NCBI RefSeq assembly: GCF_008329435.1
Contig: NZ_NPKN01000001.1
Coordinates: 1-64,000, forward strand
Source of the DNA: Rhodanobacter sp. T12-5
GTDB lineage: Bacteria > Pseudomonadota > Gammaproteobacteria > Xanthomonadales > Rhodanobacteraceae
Direction: 5' to 3'
DNA length: 64,000 nucleotides
In this document: positions 31,312 through 39,671 of the stretch, piece after piece
How positions within the stretch are numbered: the first letter of the stretch is position 1
Layout of the letters: the number at the start of each line of letters is the position of its first letter
Notes under the pieces: generated by a model
The model's database searches: none
Told to the model about the DNA's origin: nothing
The model's input: the letters and a program-made list of their open reading frames with translations, nothing else
Translations under genes and position numbers: made by a program

Positions 31312-33636
31312 ATGCGCGGGCGTTCACGGGGGATCCTGTTGGTGGTGTGGTTGCTGGCGCTGGCCGGACTCGGCTGGATGGTCAGCCAGCGCTTGAAGAT
31401 CAGCACCGACCTGCGCAGCTTCATGCCGGCGCCGACCACACCCGACCAGCGCCTGCTGATGGAGCAGGTCGGCGACGGACCGGGTTCGCGGTTGCTGCTG
31501 TTGTCGATCAGCGGCGCGCCGGACCCGCAGCTGGCGACGCTCAGCCAGGGCCTGGTCGCCGCGCTGAAACACGACAAGCGCTACAGCCAGGTCATCAATG
31601 GCAATTTCGATCTGGGCGCGCTGGACACCAGCCTGTTGCCCTATCGCTACCTGTTGTCGCCGACGCTGGATACGCAGCCGCTGGACCAGGCGTACCTGTC
31701 CGACCAGTTGCAACAGCGGCTGGATGACCTGTCCTCGCCGGCGGCCAGTTTGCTGAAAGGCCTGTTGCCGCGCGATCCCACGCTGGAGACGTTGAAGCTG
31801 GCCGAATTGTGGGCCCCGGCGAAGTCACCCGAAGTGCGCGAAGGCGTGTGGTTTTCGCCGCAGGACGAAGCGCTGCTGCTGGTGCAGACCGTGGCGGCGG
31901 GCTTCGACCCGGGCGCGCAGCAGCAGGCGATCGACGGCATCCGGCAGGCCTTCCACGCGCTGCCGGGCAGTGCCGGCGCAAAGCTTGAACTGAGCGGGCC
32001 GGGCTATTTCAGCGTGGTGATCGGCGCCCAGACGCGGCACCAGGCCGACTGGATCGGGCGCGTTTCCACCATCGGTTTCGTGGCCTTGTTGCTGCTGGCG
32101 TATCGCAGCTTCAGTTCGCTGTTGTTGTCGGCCTTGCCGATCGCCAGCGCCGGGCTGGCCGGCATTGCCGCGCTGACTGTCGCGTTCCCCGACGTGCATG
32201 GCCTGACCCTGGCGTTCGGCTTCACCCTGCTCGGGGTCGCACAGGAGTATCCGATCCGCGTGCTCAGCCACCGCCGCGCCGGCGAGGATGCGGTGCAGAG
32301 CGTGCGCGCGTTGTGGCCGCTGTTGCTCACCGCGATCGCCTCGGCCTGCATTGCCTATCTGGCCTTCTATGCGTCCGGCGTGAACGGGCTGAAGCAACTC
32401 GCCGTGTTCACCATCGTCGGTTTGCTGGTGGCAGGTTTCAGCACGCGGTACCTGCTGCCGCACCTGTTGCCTCGGCGCGTGCGCGACGTGGCCGACATGC
32501 GCTGGCTGATGCGCGCGCGCCACGTCGTCGACCGGCTGCCGCGACCGCGCTGGATTCCCGTGCTGGTGGCCGCCGCGATCGTGCTGATGCTGGCGATCGC
32601 GCCCGGTCCGTTCTGGCAGAACAATCTCGCCGCGCTGACGCCGCTGCCGCAGGACATGCTGCTGCACGATGCGCGCTTGCGCGAGGCGCTGGGCGCGCCG
32701 GACGTGCGCTATCTGCTGATCCTGCAGGCGCCGACCGAACAAGGCGTGCTGGCGCTGTCGGAAACGCTGCAGCCGAAGGTCGACGCGCTGGTGGCGAAGC
32801 ATGCGGTCGACGCGCTGGACCTCCCCTCGCGCTACCTGCCGACGGTGGCGCTGCAGCTGGCGCGGCAAAAAAAGTTGCCGGATCAGGCGACCTTGCGGCA
32901 CGCCCTGGACGAAGCGTTGCAGGGCATGCCGTTTCGCGCCGACCTGTTCCAGCCGTTCCTGGATGATGTGGCCGTCGCGCGCCAGTTGCCGCCACTGACG
33001 CCGGCACGCTACGCGCAGTCGCCGTTGGGCCAGCGACTGGCCGCCACGTTGGTGCAACGCGACGGGCACTGGCTGGGGCTGGGTACGGTCAGCGGCGTGC
33101 ATGACGTCACGGCATTGCGGGCATTGGGTGAAAACACCAACGGCACGGTCAGGCTGCTCGATCTGAAGGCGGCCTCCGAGTCGCTGGTGGTCGACTACCG
33201 CACGCGCATCCTGCAGGCACTGCTGGCGGCGGCGGTGCTGCTGGTGCTGACCATCAGCTTCGCGTTGCGCAGCGTGCGACGCGCCTGGCACGTGCTGGCG
33301 CCGATGACGCTGGCCACCTTCCTGGTGCTGGCGGTCGAGCGCATGGCCGGCATCGAGATCTCGCTGTTCCACCTGGTGGCGCTGATCCTCGCCGGCGGCC
33401 TCGGCCTGCACTACGCGCTGTTCTTCGAGCGCGACACCGGCGACCCGGCCGAGCAGCGGCGCACCCTGCACGCCACCATCGTCTGCGTGCTGTCCGCATT
33501 GCTGGTGTTCGGCATGCTGGCATGGGCGACCATTCCGGTACTGCGCGCGATCGGGCTCACCGTAAGCCTGGGTGTGGCGTTCCATTTCTGTCTCTCGATC
33601 CTGATGGCGCCGCATACGCATGTTGCCGAAGACTGA
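31312..33636 (+). CDS. MMPL/RND-superfamily exporter of the aryl-polyene cluster
   Basis: The 774-aa protein has about twelve TM helices in two repeated halves, each with a large periplasmic loop. The first TM is at residues ~5-25, with clusters at ~240-410 and ~620-770. It fits the MMPL branch of RND permeases and the exporter always found in xanthomonadin/aryl-polyene loci, which probably extracts the finished pigment lipid from the inner membrane and hands it to the LolA-like protein. The ATG at 31312 is 2 bp after the preceding stop. Its 3' end overlaps the next gene by 17 bp. Confidence 0.9.
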   Translation: MRGRSRGILLVVWLLALAGLGWMVSQRLKISTDLRSFMPAPTTPDQRLLMEQVGDGPGSRLLLLSISGAPDPQLATLSQGLVAALKHDKRYSQVINGNFDLGALDTSLLPYRYLLSPTLDTQPLDQAYLSDQLQQRLDDLSSPAASLLKGLLPRDPTLETLKLAELWAPAKSPEVREGVWFSPQDEALLLVQTVAAGFDPGAQQQAIDGIRQAFHALPGSAGAKLELSGPGYFSVVIGAQTRHQADWIGRVSTIGFVALLLLAYRSFSSLLLSALPIASAGLAGIAALTVAFPDVHGLTLAFGFTLLGVAQEYPIRVLSHRRAGEDAVQSVRALWPLLLTAIASACIAYLAFYASGVNGLKQLAVFTIVGLLVAGFSTRYLLPHLLPRRVRDVADMRWLMRARHVVDRLPRPRWIPVLVAAAIVLMLAIAPGPFWQNNLAALTPLPQDMLLHDARLREALGAPDVRYLLILQAPTEQGVLALSETLQPKVDALVAKHAVDALDLPSRYLPTVALQLARQKKLPDQATLRHALDEALQGMPFRADLFQPFLDDVAVARQLPPLTPARYAQSPLGQRLAATLVQRDGHWLGLGTVSGVHDVTALRALGENTNGTVRLLDLKAASESLVVDYRTRILQALLAAAVLLVLTISFALRSVRRAWHVLAPMTLATFLVLAVERMAGIEISLFHLVALILAGGLGLHYALFFERDTGDPAEQRRTLHATIVCVLSALLVFGMLAWATIPVLRAIGLTVSLGVAFHFCLSILMAPHTHVAED

Positions 33637-34060
33637 CTGGGCCCATCTGATCCCGCACGCCGGCACGATGTGCCTGCTCGATGCGGTGCAGGCGTGGGAC
33701 GAGCAGACCGTCCACGCCACCAGTGCAGGCCACGCGCACCCGGACCATCCGCTGCGCGGCCCGCACGGCCTGCACGCCGTGCATCTTGCCGAATACGGAG
33801 CGCAGGCGATGGCCGTGCACGGTGCCCTGCTGGCCCGCTCGCGCGGCAATTGTGCGGTGCGCGCCGGCATGCTGGTCAGCCTGCGCGAGGTGCAGTTGTT
33901 CGCGGAATTTGTCGACCAGATGGATGGACGTCTGGACGTCCATGCCGAATGTCTTTACGCCGGCGAGGGCGGTGCGCAGTATGCGTTCCGGGTCGAACAT
34001 CGCGGCCGGCTGCTCGCCAGCGGACGTGCCGCCGTGATTCATCCGTCGGCGGATGACTGA
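33620..34060 (+). CDS. ApeP-like 3-hydroxyacyl-ACP dehydratase
   Basis: The 146-aa hotdog-fold protein has LIPHAGTMCLLDAVQAWDE near the N-terminus, the pattern of ApeP-type dehydratases, followed by AEYGAQAMAVHG. It is the second dehydratase-type gene of the locus; in E. coli the ApeI/ApeP pair works together. It is the last gene of the plus-strand pigment operon, with a bidirectional terminator 60 bp downstream. Confidence 0.85.
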   Translation: MLPKTDWAHLIPHAGTMCLLDAVQAWDEQTVHATSAGHAHPDHPLRGPHGLHAVHLAEYGAQAMAVHGALLARSRGNCAVRAGMLVSLREVQLFAEFVDQMDGRLDVHAECLYAGEGGAQYAFRVEHRGRLLASGRAAVIHPSADD

Positions 34061-34119
34061 GCGGTTGTGACAAGCGCTGACCGGGCGATGCGTGGCGACG
34101 ACCGCGATACCCCGCAAAC

Positions 34120-34153
34120 GAACAAGGCACCGCATCGCCGCGGTGCCTTGTTC
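34120..34153. terminator. Bidirectional terminator between the two pigment operons
   Basis: A perfect 14-bp stem (34120-34133 with 34140-34153) has an ATCGCC loop, between convergent genes. T runs are weak, but stem length and position suit termination from both sides. Confidence 0.75.
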
Positions 34154-34173
34154 ACTTGCGACGTCGCGAAAGC

Positions 34174-34926
34174 TCAATCGACGCCGAAGTCGTAAGCCTT
34201 GGCGGCTGCCGCGTTCTGCGCGAAATAAGTCCAGAAACCGTAGCCGGCCGGCATCTGCGCCAGCACCAGGTAGGCGTATTCCTCACCGGCCTGCAGCGGC
34301 TTGGCCGGCTTGATGCTGTAGTTGCCGTTGCCGAGGTCCGTGGTGGTGACCTCGACTTCGCGATCGGTCGTGCTGCCGCTGAATACCACGTAGCGCGAGT
34401 CGCGGTCCTTGTGCTGGCCGAGGTGGACCAGTCGCACCGTCAACGGGTCGATGTCGGTGGTGAACGCCGGTGTCGCGGAGGTACGCAGCGGCGCGTGATG
34501 GTTCTTGATGAACATGAAGGTTTCCGGACCGCCGACGTGGAACGGGATCCACGCCTTGCGGTTGGACAGTTCCGCCGTCACCCGCACCGGCGTCATCGTG
34601 CTGGAGTGGCCGCCGGCATCGACAAAACGAAATTCCCCGCCATCGGCGTGGCCAGCATGGCTGCCGCCGTCGTTGCTGTCGTGCACGGTGCCGGACGCCT
34701 GGATCATCTTGCTGATCAATGCAGACGACACGCCGGCATGCTTGAGGCTGGACAGCGCTTTCGGGCTGGTGTCGAAGTGGTTCTGCGAGGTGTCGATCTT
34801 GGTGCCGATGATCTGCTGGTCCAGGCCGAGCTTGACCATCTCCACCACGGTCTTGTTGTCGAGCGTATCGCCGGCAAAAGCGGGCATGGCCAGGGCGAGC
34901 AGGAATACGGCAATCAAAGTACGCAT
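34174..34926 (-). CDS. Secreted periplasmic hypothetical protein
   Basis: The 250-aa protein has a classical signal peptide (LIAVFLLALAMPAFA) and no domain I can name. The first ~60 mature residues (TVVEMVKLGLDQQIIGTKI) are helical; a His-rich linker (HDSNDGGSHAGHADGG) follows, then a beta-rich C-terminus. It lies 70 bp after the halogenase-like gene on the same strand and may be read with the pigment operon, or be independent. Confidence 0.65.
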   Translation of the reverse strand: MRTLIAVFLLALAMPAFAGDTLDNKTVVEMVKLGLDQQIIGTKIDTSQNHFDTSPKALSSLKHAGVSSALISKMIQASGTVHDSNDGGSHAGHADGGEFRFVDAGGHSSTMTPVRVTAELSNRKAWIPFHVGGPETFMFIKNHHAPLRTSATPAFTTDIDPLTVRLVHLGQHKDRDSRYVVFSGSTTDREVEVTTTDLGNGNYSIKPAKPLQAGEEYAYLVLAQMPAGYGFWTYFAQNAAAAKAYDFGVD

Positions 34927-34996
34927 GAAACAGTTCCCTTGTTGGATGTGTCCGGAAAGTATGTCATATCGCCGCGAAGCCCCGCGGGCGTGGGCA

Positions 34997-36685
34997 TCAG
35001 GGTGTGGCGAACGGCGCGGGTTGCCCCGGCGCGGCTACCAGATCCTCGCAGCCTTCGCGCAGGGATTCGCCGCCATCGACGACGGCACGCCCGACGATGC
35101 TCGCCGCCAGGCCCTGCAGCAGTTGCACGTTTTCGTGCAGGCGGGTGCGCACGCCGGCGTCGTCGAGCGTGTCGTGCATGGCCACGTTCAACGCGGTGAA
35201 CCAGGGCAGTTCGCGCTGGTCCAGCATCACCGCCTCGTTGGTCGGCGGTGCGAACGCGTGCCAGTCGCGGAACAGTTGCTGCATGCGCTCGTTGAGCTGT
35301 TGCGCATGCGCCAGTTGCGGCCCCATGTCGGCGAACAACGCGGCGTCGCCAAGCCGGCGCTGGAACACCAGCTGGCACAGCACGCCCCAATAGAACGCGT
35401 GGTCCCAGATGATCTTGGCCGCCATCACCCGCACGTTGCCGAACAGCGGGTACTGGCCGCGGAAGATCGCCAGCATGCTGTCGTAGAACGACTGGTACAA
35501 ACGTTCGTAGAGCCGCACGCGCGGCGCCAGCGCGGTACCGGCGCGATCGTCGCCGATCAGCTGGCAGATGAAGGTGTTGGCGATGCCGATGAAGTCGCTG
35601 CCGGGCGAATAGAACGGATCGAGGAAGGCGCCCGCCTCGCCGGTCAGTGCCCAGCGATCGGCGCTGAATACCTTGCTGCAGCCGTGGGAGTAGTTCTTGA
35701 GGAAGCGGAAATCCAGCAGCTTGTCGCGTCGCTTGGCCACTTCGCGCGCCACCGCCGGCTGGTGTTGCCCCAGCCAGGCCAGGGCGCGCTCGAAATCGTT
35801 GAACGTGTCCAGCGGGTGGATGTCGGCATCGGCGACGATGCCGACCGAGTGCGCGCCCGACGCCAGCGGAATCAGCCAAACCCAGTAGCCGTGACCACAC
35901 AGGTGGTTGGTGGAGCGCCAGCGCTCGGGCGGCTTGCAACGCGCGCGCCAGGCGGGATTGTCGACCCAGTCGTCGAGTTCGAGGCGATCGTCGATGCGGA
36001 ACCATGCGGCGTTGACGCGATGGCCGTTGTCGACGGTGAGTTCAAGCCGGCGGCGGATCAGGCCGGCACGGCCGGAGGCGTCGACCAGCCAGCGCGCGTC
36101 GATTTGACAATCACCGCCCGGGCCGCTGCAGCGCACGCTGTGCCGCTCGTCGCCCTTGCCGAGATCGAATCCGCGCACGCGGGTGCCTTCGCGGAAATCG
36201 ATGCCGCGGCGGTGCACTTCGGCGCCCAGGAAGTTCTCGAAGATGCCGCGATCGAGCTGGTAGCTGGGTGCCGGAAACACCTCGCTCACGCCCAGCTCGG
36301 TCACCTGGTCGATGTCGCTGCGGCCGTCGGAGAAGAAATAGCGCAGGCCGAACTTCAGGATGTGCTCGCGCCGCAGGTAGTCGCGCAGGCCGAGCACCTC
36401 GCCGAAATAATGTGCGCCCACGTCCACCGTCGACTCGCCGACCTTGTGCGCCGCGGCCGGCAGCGGATGCGTGCCGCGCTCCAGCACCACGATGTCGAGA
36501 TCGGGAAAGGCGTCATGCAGTTGCAGCGCCAGGGTGAGTCCGGCCAGGCCGCCGCCGAGGATGACGACGTCGTGGGTCGATGTGCGATGGGGTGCCGGCT
36601 CAGCGGTGGGCTCGGTGGCGGTCACGGTATCGCGACCGTCGCCGGCAATGATCGGTGCGCCGTGCGCGCGGGGACAACCGGCCAC
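34997..36685 (-). CDS. Flavin-dependent halogenase-like oxidoreductase of the pigment cluster
   Basis: The 562-aa product starts with GTG and has an N-terminal FAD-binding GGGLAGL motif (44-50). Two flavin-halogenase hallmarks are visible: a lysine (K111, in ILKFGLRYFF) where tryptophan halogenases keep their catalytic Lys, and the WxWxIP motif as WVWLIP (268-273), which suppresses monooxygenase activity. Xanthomonadins are brominated aryl polyenes, so a role in halogenating the pigment fits both sequence and context. Related FAD enzymes in such loci are not all proven halogenases. A GTG at 36625 is an alternative start. Upstream is a 178-bp gap after the antiporter gene. Confidence 0.8.
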   Translation of the reverse strand: MAGCPRAHGAPIIAGDGRDTVTATEPTAEPAPHRTSTHDVVILGGGLAGLTLALQLHDAFPDLDIVVLERGTHPLPAAAHKVGESTVDVGAHYFGEVLGLRDYLRREHILKFGLRYFFSDGRSDIDQVTELGVSEVFPAPSYQLDRGIFENFLGAEVHRRGIDFREGTRVRGFDLGKGDERHSVRCSGPGGDCQIDARWLVDASGRAGLIRRRLELTVDNGHRVNAAWFRIDDRLELDDWVDNPAWRARCKPPERWRSTNHLCGHGYWVWLIPLASGAHSVGIVADADIHPLDTFNDFERALAWLGQHQPAVAREVAKRRDKLLDFRFLKNYSHGCSKVFSADRWALTGEAGAFLDPFYSPGSDFIGIANTFICQLIGDDRAGTALAPRVRLYERLYQSFYDSMLAIFRGQYPLFGNVRVMAAKIIWDHAFYWGVLCQLVFQRRLGDAALFADMGPQLAHAQQLNERMQQLFRDWHAFAPPTNEAVMLDQRELPWFTALNVAMHDTLDDAGVRTRLHENVQLLQGLAASIVGRAVVDGGESLREGCEDLVAAPGQPAPFATP

Positions 36686-36863
36686 AATCTGTCCATGATG
36701 GGATTTCCGTCCGCTGGTGTGGGAAGTGATGTTGCCTGCCGGGCCGGAATGGCCCGGACGCAGCGCGTCATCATAGCGTAGGGCGACGTTGCATCGGCCA
36801 CGGTGCCCGCGTGCCTTGCATCGTTCGCGAGGGCCTCCGCCGCGGGCGTGGCGGAGGCGGTAT

Positions 36864-38120
36864 TCAACATGCGTCCGGCTGCTGCGGGATCACCGCGACA
36901 GCCTGGCGGTACCGATTGAAGTACAGCACCATCGGCGTGGTCAGCATCGTGGTGACGATGGCCATCAGCAACAGCAAGGTGAACATCTCGCGGCCGATCA
37001 CGCCAGCGTCGAGGCCGATCTTCAGCACGATCAGTTCGACCATGCCGCGCGCATTCATCAGCGAGCCGACCGCGAAACTCTCGCGCCAGCCGTACCCGCC
37101 CACGCGCGCGCCCACGGCGCCACCGATCACCTTGCCCAGCACGGCCACGGCGAGGATCAAGGCGAAGGCGCCGAGCGCCTCATGGTGGAGCGCGTCGATA
37201 CTGGTGTTGAGCCCGGTCAGCGCGAAGAACACCGGCATCAGCGCGATCACCGCGACATGTTCCAGCCGCTCGATCAGCCCGGCCAGCAACGCATCGTCGC
37301 GCGGCAGGCTCAGGCCGAACAGGAACGCGCCGAACACCGCATGCAGGTGCAGCCACTCGGTCAGCGCGGCGCATCCAAGCGCGCCGATCAGCAGCACGGC
37401 CAGCACGCTACCGTCTGGACGTCCATTCGCCGCGTGCCGTGCGAGCCAGCGCCGCAGCAGTGGGCGAAGCAGCGCGAAACACAACACCAGCATTGCGCCG
37501 ACTCCGGTCACGCTGCGCCAGAACGGCGCCCAGTCGCCATGTGCGGAGATCAGTGCGACGGTGAGCGCCAGCAGGATCCACGCCAGCACGTCGGCGATGG
37601 CTGCCGCGGCCATCGCGAGCTGACCGGCCGGGGTGCGGGTGATCTGGCGATCCTTGAGGATGCGTGCCAGCACCGGCATCGCGGTGACTGCCAGCGATGC
37701 GGCCATGAACAGCGCGAACGGCCAATATGCGATGCCGGCCGGCGCGTAGCGTGTGTAGAGCATCGGCGTGATCAGCAGGGCCAGGCCGATCGGCAGCGCT
37801 ACCGCGAGCCCCGCGACGGCGCCGGCGGCGCGCAGGGTTTGCCGCACGCCGTCGGGCAGGCGCAGTTCGGCGCCGACGATGAACATGAAAAGCACCAGGC
37901 CGATCTCGCTGAGGCCATTCAACGTCGGCAGGCTGGCGGGTGCGAACAGCCAACCCTGCCATGCCGGCGCCAGTGCGCCAAACACCATCGGGCCGAGCGC
38001 GAGGCCGGCAATCATTTCACCGATCACCGGTGGCTGGCCGATCCAGCGCAGCAGCCACGCCAGGCCGCGCGAGACAAGCAGGATCACCATCAATTGCAGG
38101 GGTAGCAGTGCCTGGCCCAT
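36864..38120 (-). CDS. CPA2-family cation/proton antiporter
   Basis: The 418-aa integral membrane protein has about twelve TM helices of the Kef/NapA type, with IGEMIAGLALGPMVFG and LFMFIVGAELRLPDG near the N-terminus and MNARGMVELIVLKIGL near the end. It lacks the C-terminal RCK (TrkA-N) domain of KefB/C, so it is a pore-only member. Such proteins exchange K+ or Na+ for H+. It lies 4 bp after the glycosyltransferase gene inside the minus-strand pigment operon, so it is co-expressed with pigment synthesis. The start MGQALLPLQ at 38120 is chosen to avoid overlapping that gene. Confidence 0.87.
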   Translation of the reverse strand: MGQALLPLQLMVILLVSRGLAWLLRWIGQPPVIGEMIAGLALGPMVFGALAPAWQGWLFAPASLPTLNGLSEIGLVLFMFIVGAELRLPDGVRQTLRAAGAVAGLAVALPIGLALLITPMLYTRYAPAGIAYWPFALFMAASLAVTAMPVLARILKDRQITRTPAGQLAMAAAAIADVLAWILLALTVALISAHGDWAPFWRSVTGVGAMLVLCFALLRPLLRRWLARHAANGRPDGSVLAVLLIGALGCAALTEWLHLHAVFGAFLFGLSLPRDDALLAGLIERLEHVAVIALMPVFFALTGLNTSIDALHHEALGAFALILAVAVLGKVIGGAVGARVGGYGWRESFAVGSLMNARGMVELIVLKIGLDAGVIGREMFTLLLLMAIVTTMLTTPMVLYFNRYRQAVAVIPQQPDAC

Positions 38121-38124
38121 GCCG

Positions 38125-38880
38125 TCAGCCAGCCTTGCTGTCGATGATGAGGGGCGTGCCGCGCGAACGACGATAGCTGGCCATGATGCTGCCGTAGTGG
38201 AATACCCGGCCGACAGTGTAGAGAGCGATGCGGGTGACATCGCGCACCGGCCTGAAATGGCTGGGCCGGAACACGCCGTGATAGCGCGAAGCGATCGGCA
38301 CCGAGACCACGCCGAGCTGTTTCTCGCGCGAGGCGGCGATCAGGATCGCTGCCTCGAAGACGAAGCCTTGCGCCGGCAGGTCGACCAGGTCCAGCGCCGC
38401 ATGCGGGTACCAGCGCTGGCCGCTCTGGGTATCCGCGATGGGCTGCGCGCAGGCAATGGAGATGCCCCAGTCGGCGACCGCGTTGGCCCGGCGGCGGCCC
38501 GGCGGTTGCTGCTCGCGTTCGAGCAGGCGGGCGCCGATCACGATGTGGGCGGGATAGCGCCTGGCCGTGGCCACGATGCGCGGGATGTCGCTGGCCTGAT
38601 GCTGGCCGTCACCATCCATCGTCAATACCGCGTCGTAGCCTTGCCGCCGCGCTTCGCGAATACCGCGCCGAAGCGCCTCGCCCTTGCCGCGGCGCCGCTC
38701 CTGGCGCAGCAGGGTGACCGGCAGGGTGGCGACGATTTGCGGCGTGCGATCGTCCGAGCCGTCGTCGACCACGATCACCGCGGCGCCGAGCGCGAGTACC
38801 GACTCGACCACCGACTGGATGGCCGCCTCTTCGTTGAGGCAGGGAATCAGTACGCACCAGCGGGCGGCGGCGGTATTCAA
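38125..38880 (-). CDS. Family 2 glycosyltransferase of the pigment cluster (TTG start)
   Basis: The 251-aa GT-A fold enzyme has WCVLIPCLNEE and VIVVDDGSDD near the N-terminus and the metal-binding MDGDGQH. There is no ATG or GTG near the conserved start; TTG at 38880 overlaps the stop of the upstream gene as TTGA, so TTG is proposed. It would transfer a sugar, or a polyprenyl-phosphate-linked sugar as in dolichyl-phosphate mannose synthase relatives, possibly onto the pigment headgroup or lipid. C-terminal basic residues suggest membrane association. Confidence 0.83.
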   Translation of the reverse strand: MNTAAARWCVLIPCLNEEAAIQSVVESVLALGAAVIVVDDGSDDRTPQIVATLPVTLLRQERRRGKGEALRRGIREARRQGYDAVLTMDGDGQHQASDIPRIVATARRYPAHIVIGARLLEREQQPPGRRRANAVADWGISIACAQPIADTQSGQRWYPHAALDLVDLPAQGFVFEAAILIAASREKQLGVVSVPIASRYHGVFRPSHFRPVRDVTRIALYTVGRVFHYGSIMASYRRSRGTPLIIDSKAG

Positions 38881-39671
38881 GTGACGTGCTCCACGTCGAC
38901 CTGCAATCCCAGTGCCTCGGCGGCGGCCAGTTGGCAGCGACCATTCTTCGTGCCGGCCAGCAATGCCAGCAAAGGCAAGCCGGCCGCCGAAGGAGTGGCG
39001 ACACGCCAGCCGGCCAATGGCTCGACCAGCGGATCGACGGTGCTGCCGGCGGTCACTTCCAGATCGAGCCTGGCCCGTGCCGACGCACCGGCCTGCGGCG
39101 CCAGTACCAGCGCGCTGCCGAAGGGCTGGGTACTGCCGGTGACGTCGCGCAACGGGCCGCAGCCGGCGATATCGCTGCACACCAGCAACACCGGATGCTG
39201 TTCGGCCACGACCTGGCTGGCCGCTTCCAGCAGCGCCGCGCCGAAACTCGCCGCTTGCGCGCATATCGAGGTGGATGGTGCGTGGCAGCCCGTGGCGATG
39301 GTCCAGTAGCCGACCGCGGCGTTGTGCACCGAATTGTGGAAGCGGATCGGCGACAGTTCGGTCGGCGCGCGCGCCAGCGTGGCGCACATGTAGTCGGTGA
39401 TCGCCTGGTCGCCGTGCGCGGAAGCGAACACGCAAGCCAGCGTGGCGGCGTCGCGGTTGCTCATCGTCACGGCCTGGCCGGCGGCCTCGATTGCCAGCAG
39501 CACGCTTTCCGGTGCCCGCCGGCGTTCGTTCGCCGGCAGGGTGGTGGCAGCCGGCCGTGCAGCCGGAAGCTCCGGCGTGGCGCCGGCCAGCACATCCCGC
39601 AAGGCGGCGAAGTTGGCCAGCTGCGGTGACCACAGGCCGATGCCTTCCACGTAGATGCGCAGCACGCTCAT
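38877..39671 (-). CDS. Beta-ketoacyl synthase-like protein, chain-length-factor type
   Basis: This 264-aa protein is shorter than active ketosynthases and lacks the TACSS cysteine. RFHNSVHNAAVGYWTIATG is typical of the ketoacyl-synt_2 family, the partner or chain-length-factor-like proteins of aryl-polyene synthesis. It probably pairs with the active ketosynthase encoded just upstream (ATGA overlap, 39668-39671) and shapes chain length. It ends overlapping the glycosyltransferase start. Confidence 0.85.
   Translation of the reverse strand: MSVLRIYVEGIGLWSPQLANFAALRDVLAGATPELPAARPAATTLPANERRRAPESVLLAIEAAGQAVTMSNRDAATLACVFASAHGDQAITDYMCATLARAPTELSPIRFHNSVHNAAVGYWTIATGCHAPSTSICAQAASFGAALLEAASQVVAEQHPVLLVCSDIAGCGPLRDVTGSTQPFGSALVLAPQAGASARARLDLEVTAGSTVDPLVEPLAGWRVATPSAAGLPLLALLAGTKNGRCQLAAAEALGLQVDVEHVT

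Noticed and set aside
31825-33870. A 681-codon minus-strand open frame opposite the MMPL exporter
   Set aside because: Gln/Arg-rich shadow without domains; the plus-strand gene has clear TM structure and operon context.
36833-36858. GC hairpin between the antiporter and halogenase-like genes as a terminator
   Set aside because: A 9-bp stem exists but no T run follows on the minus strand, and such GC hairpins are frequent by chance in this composition.
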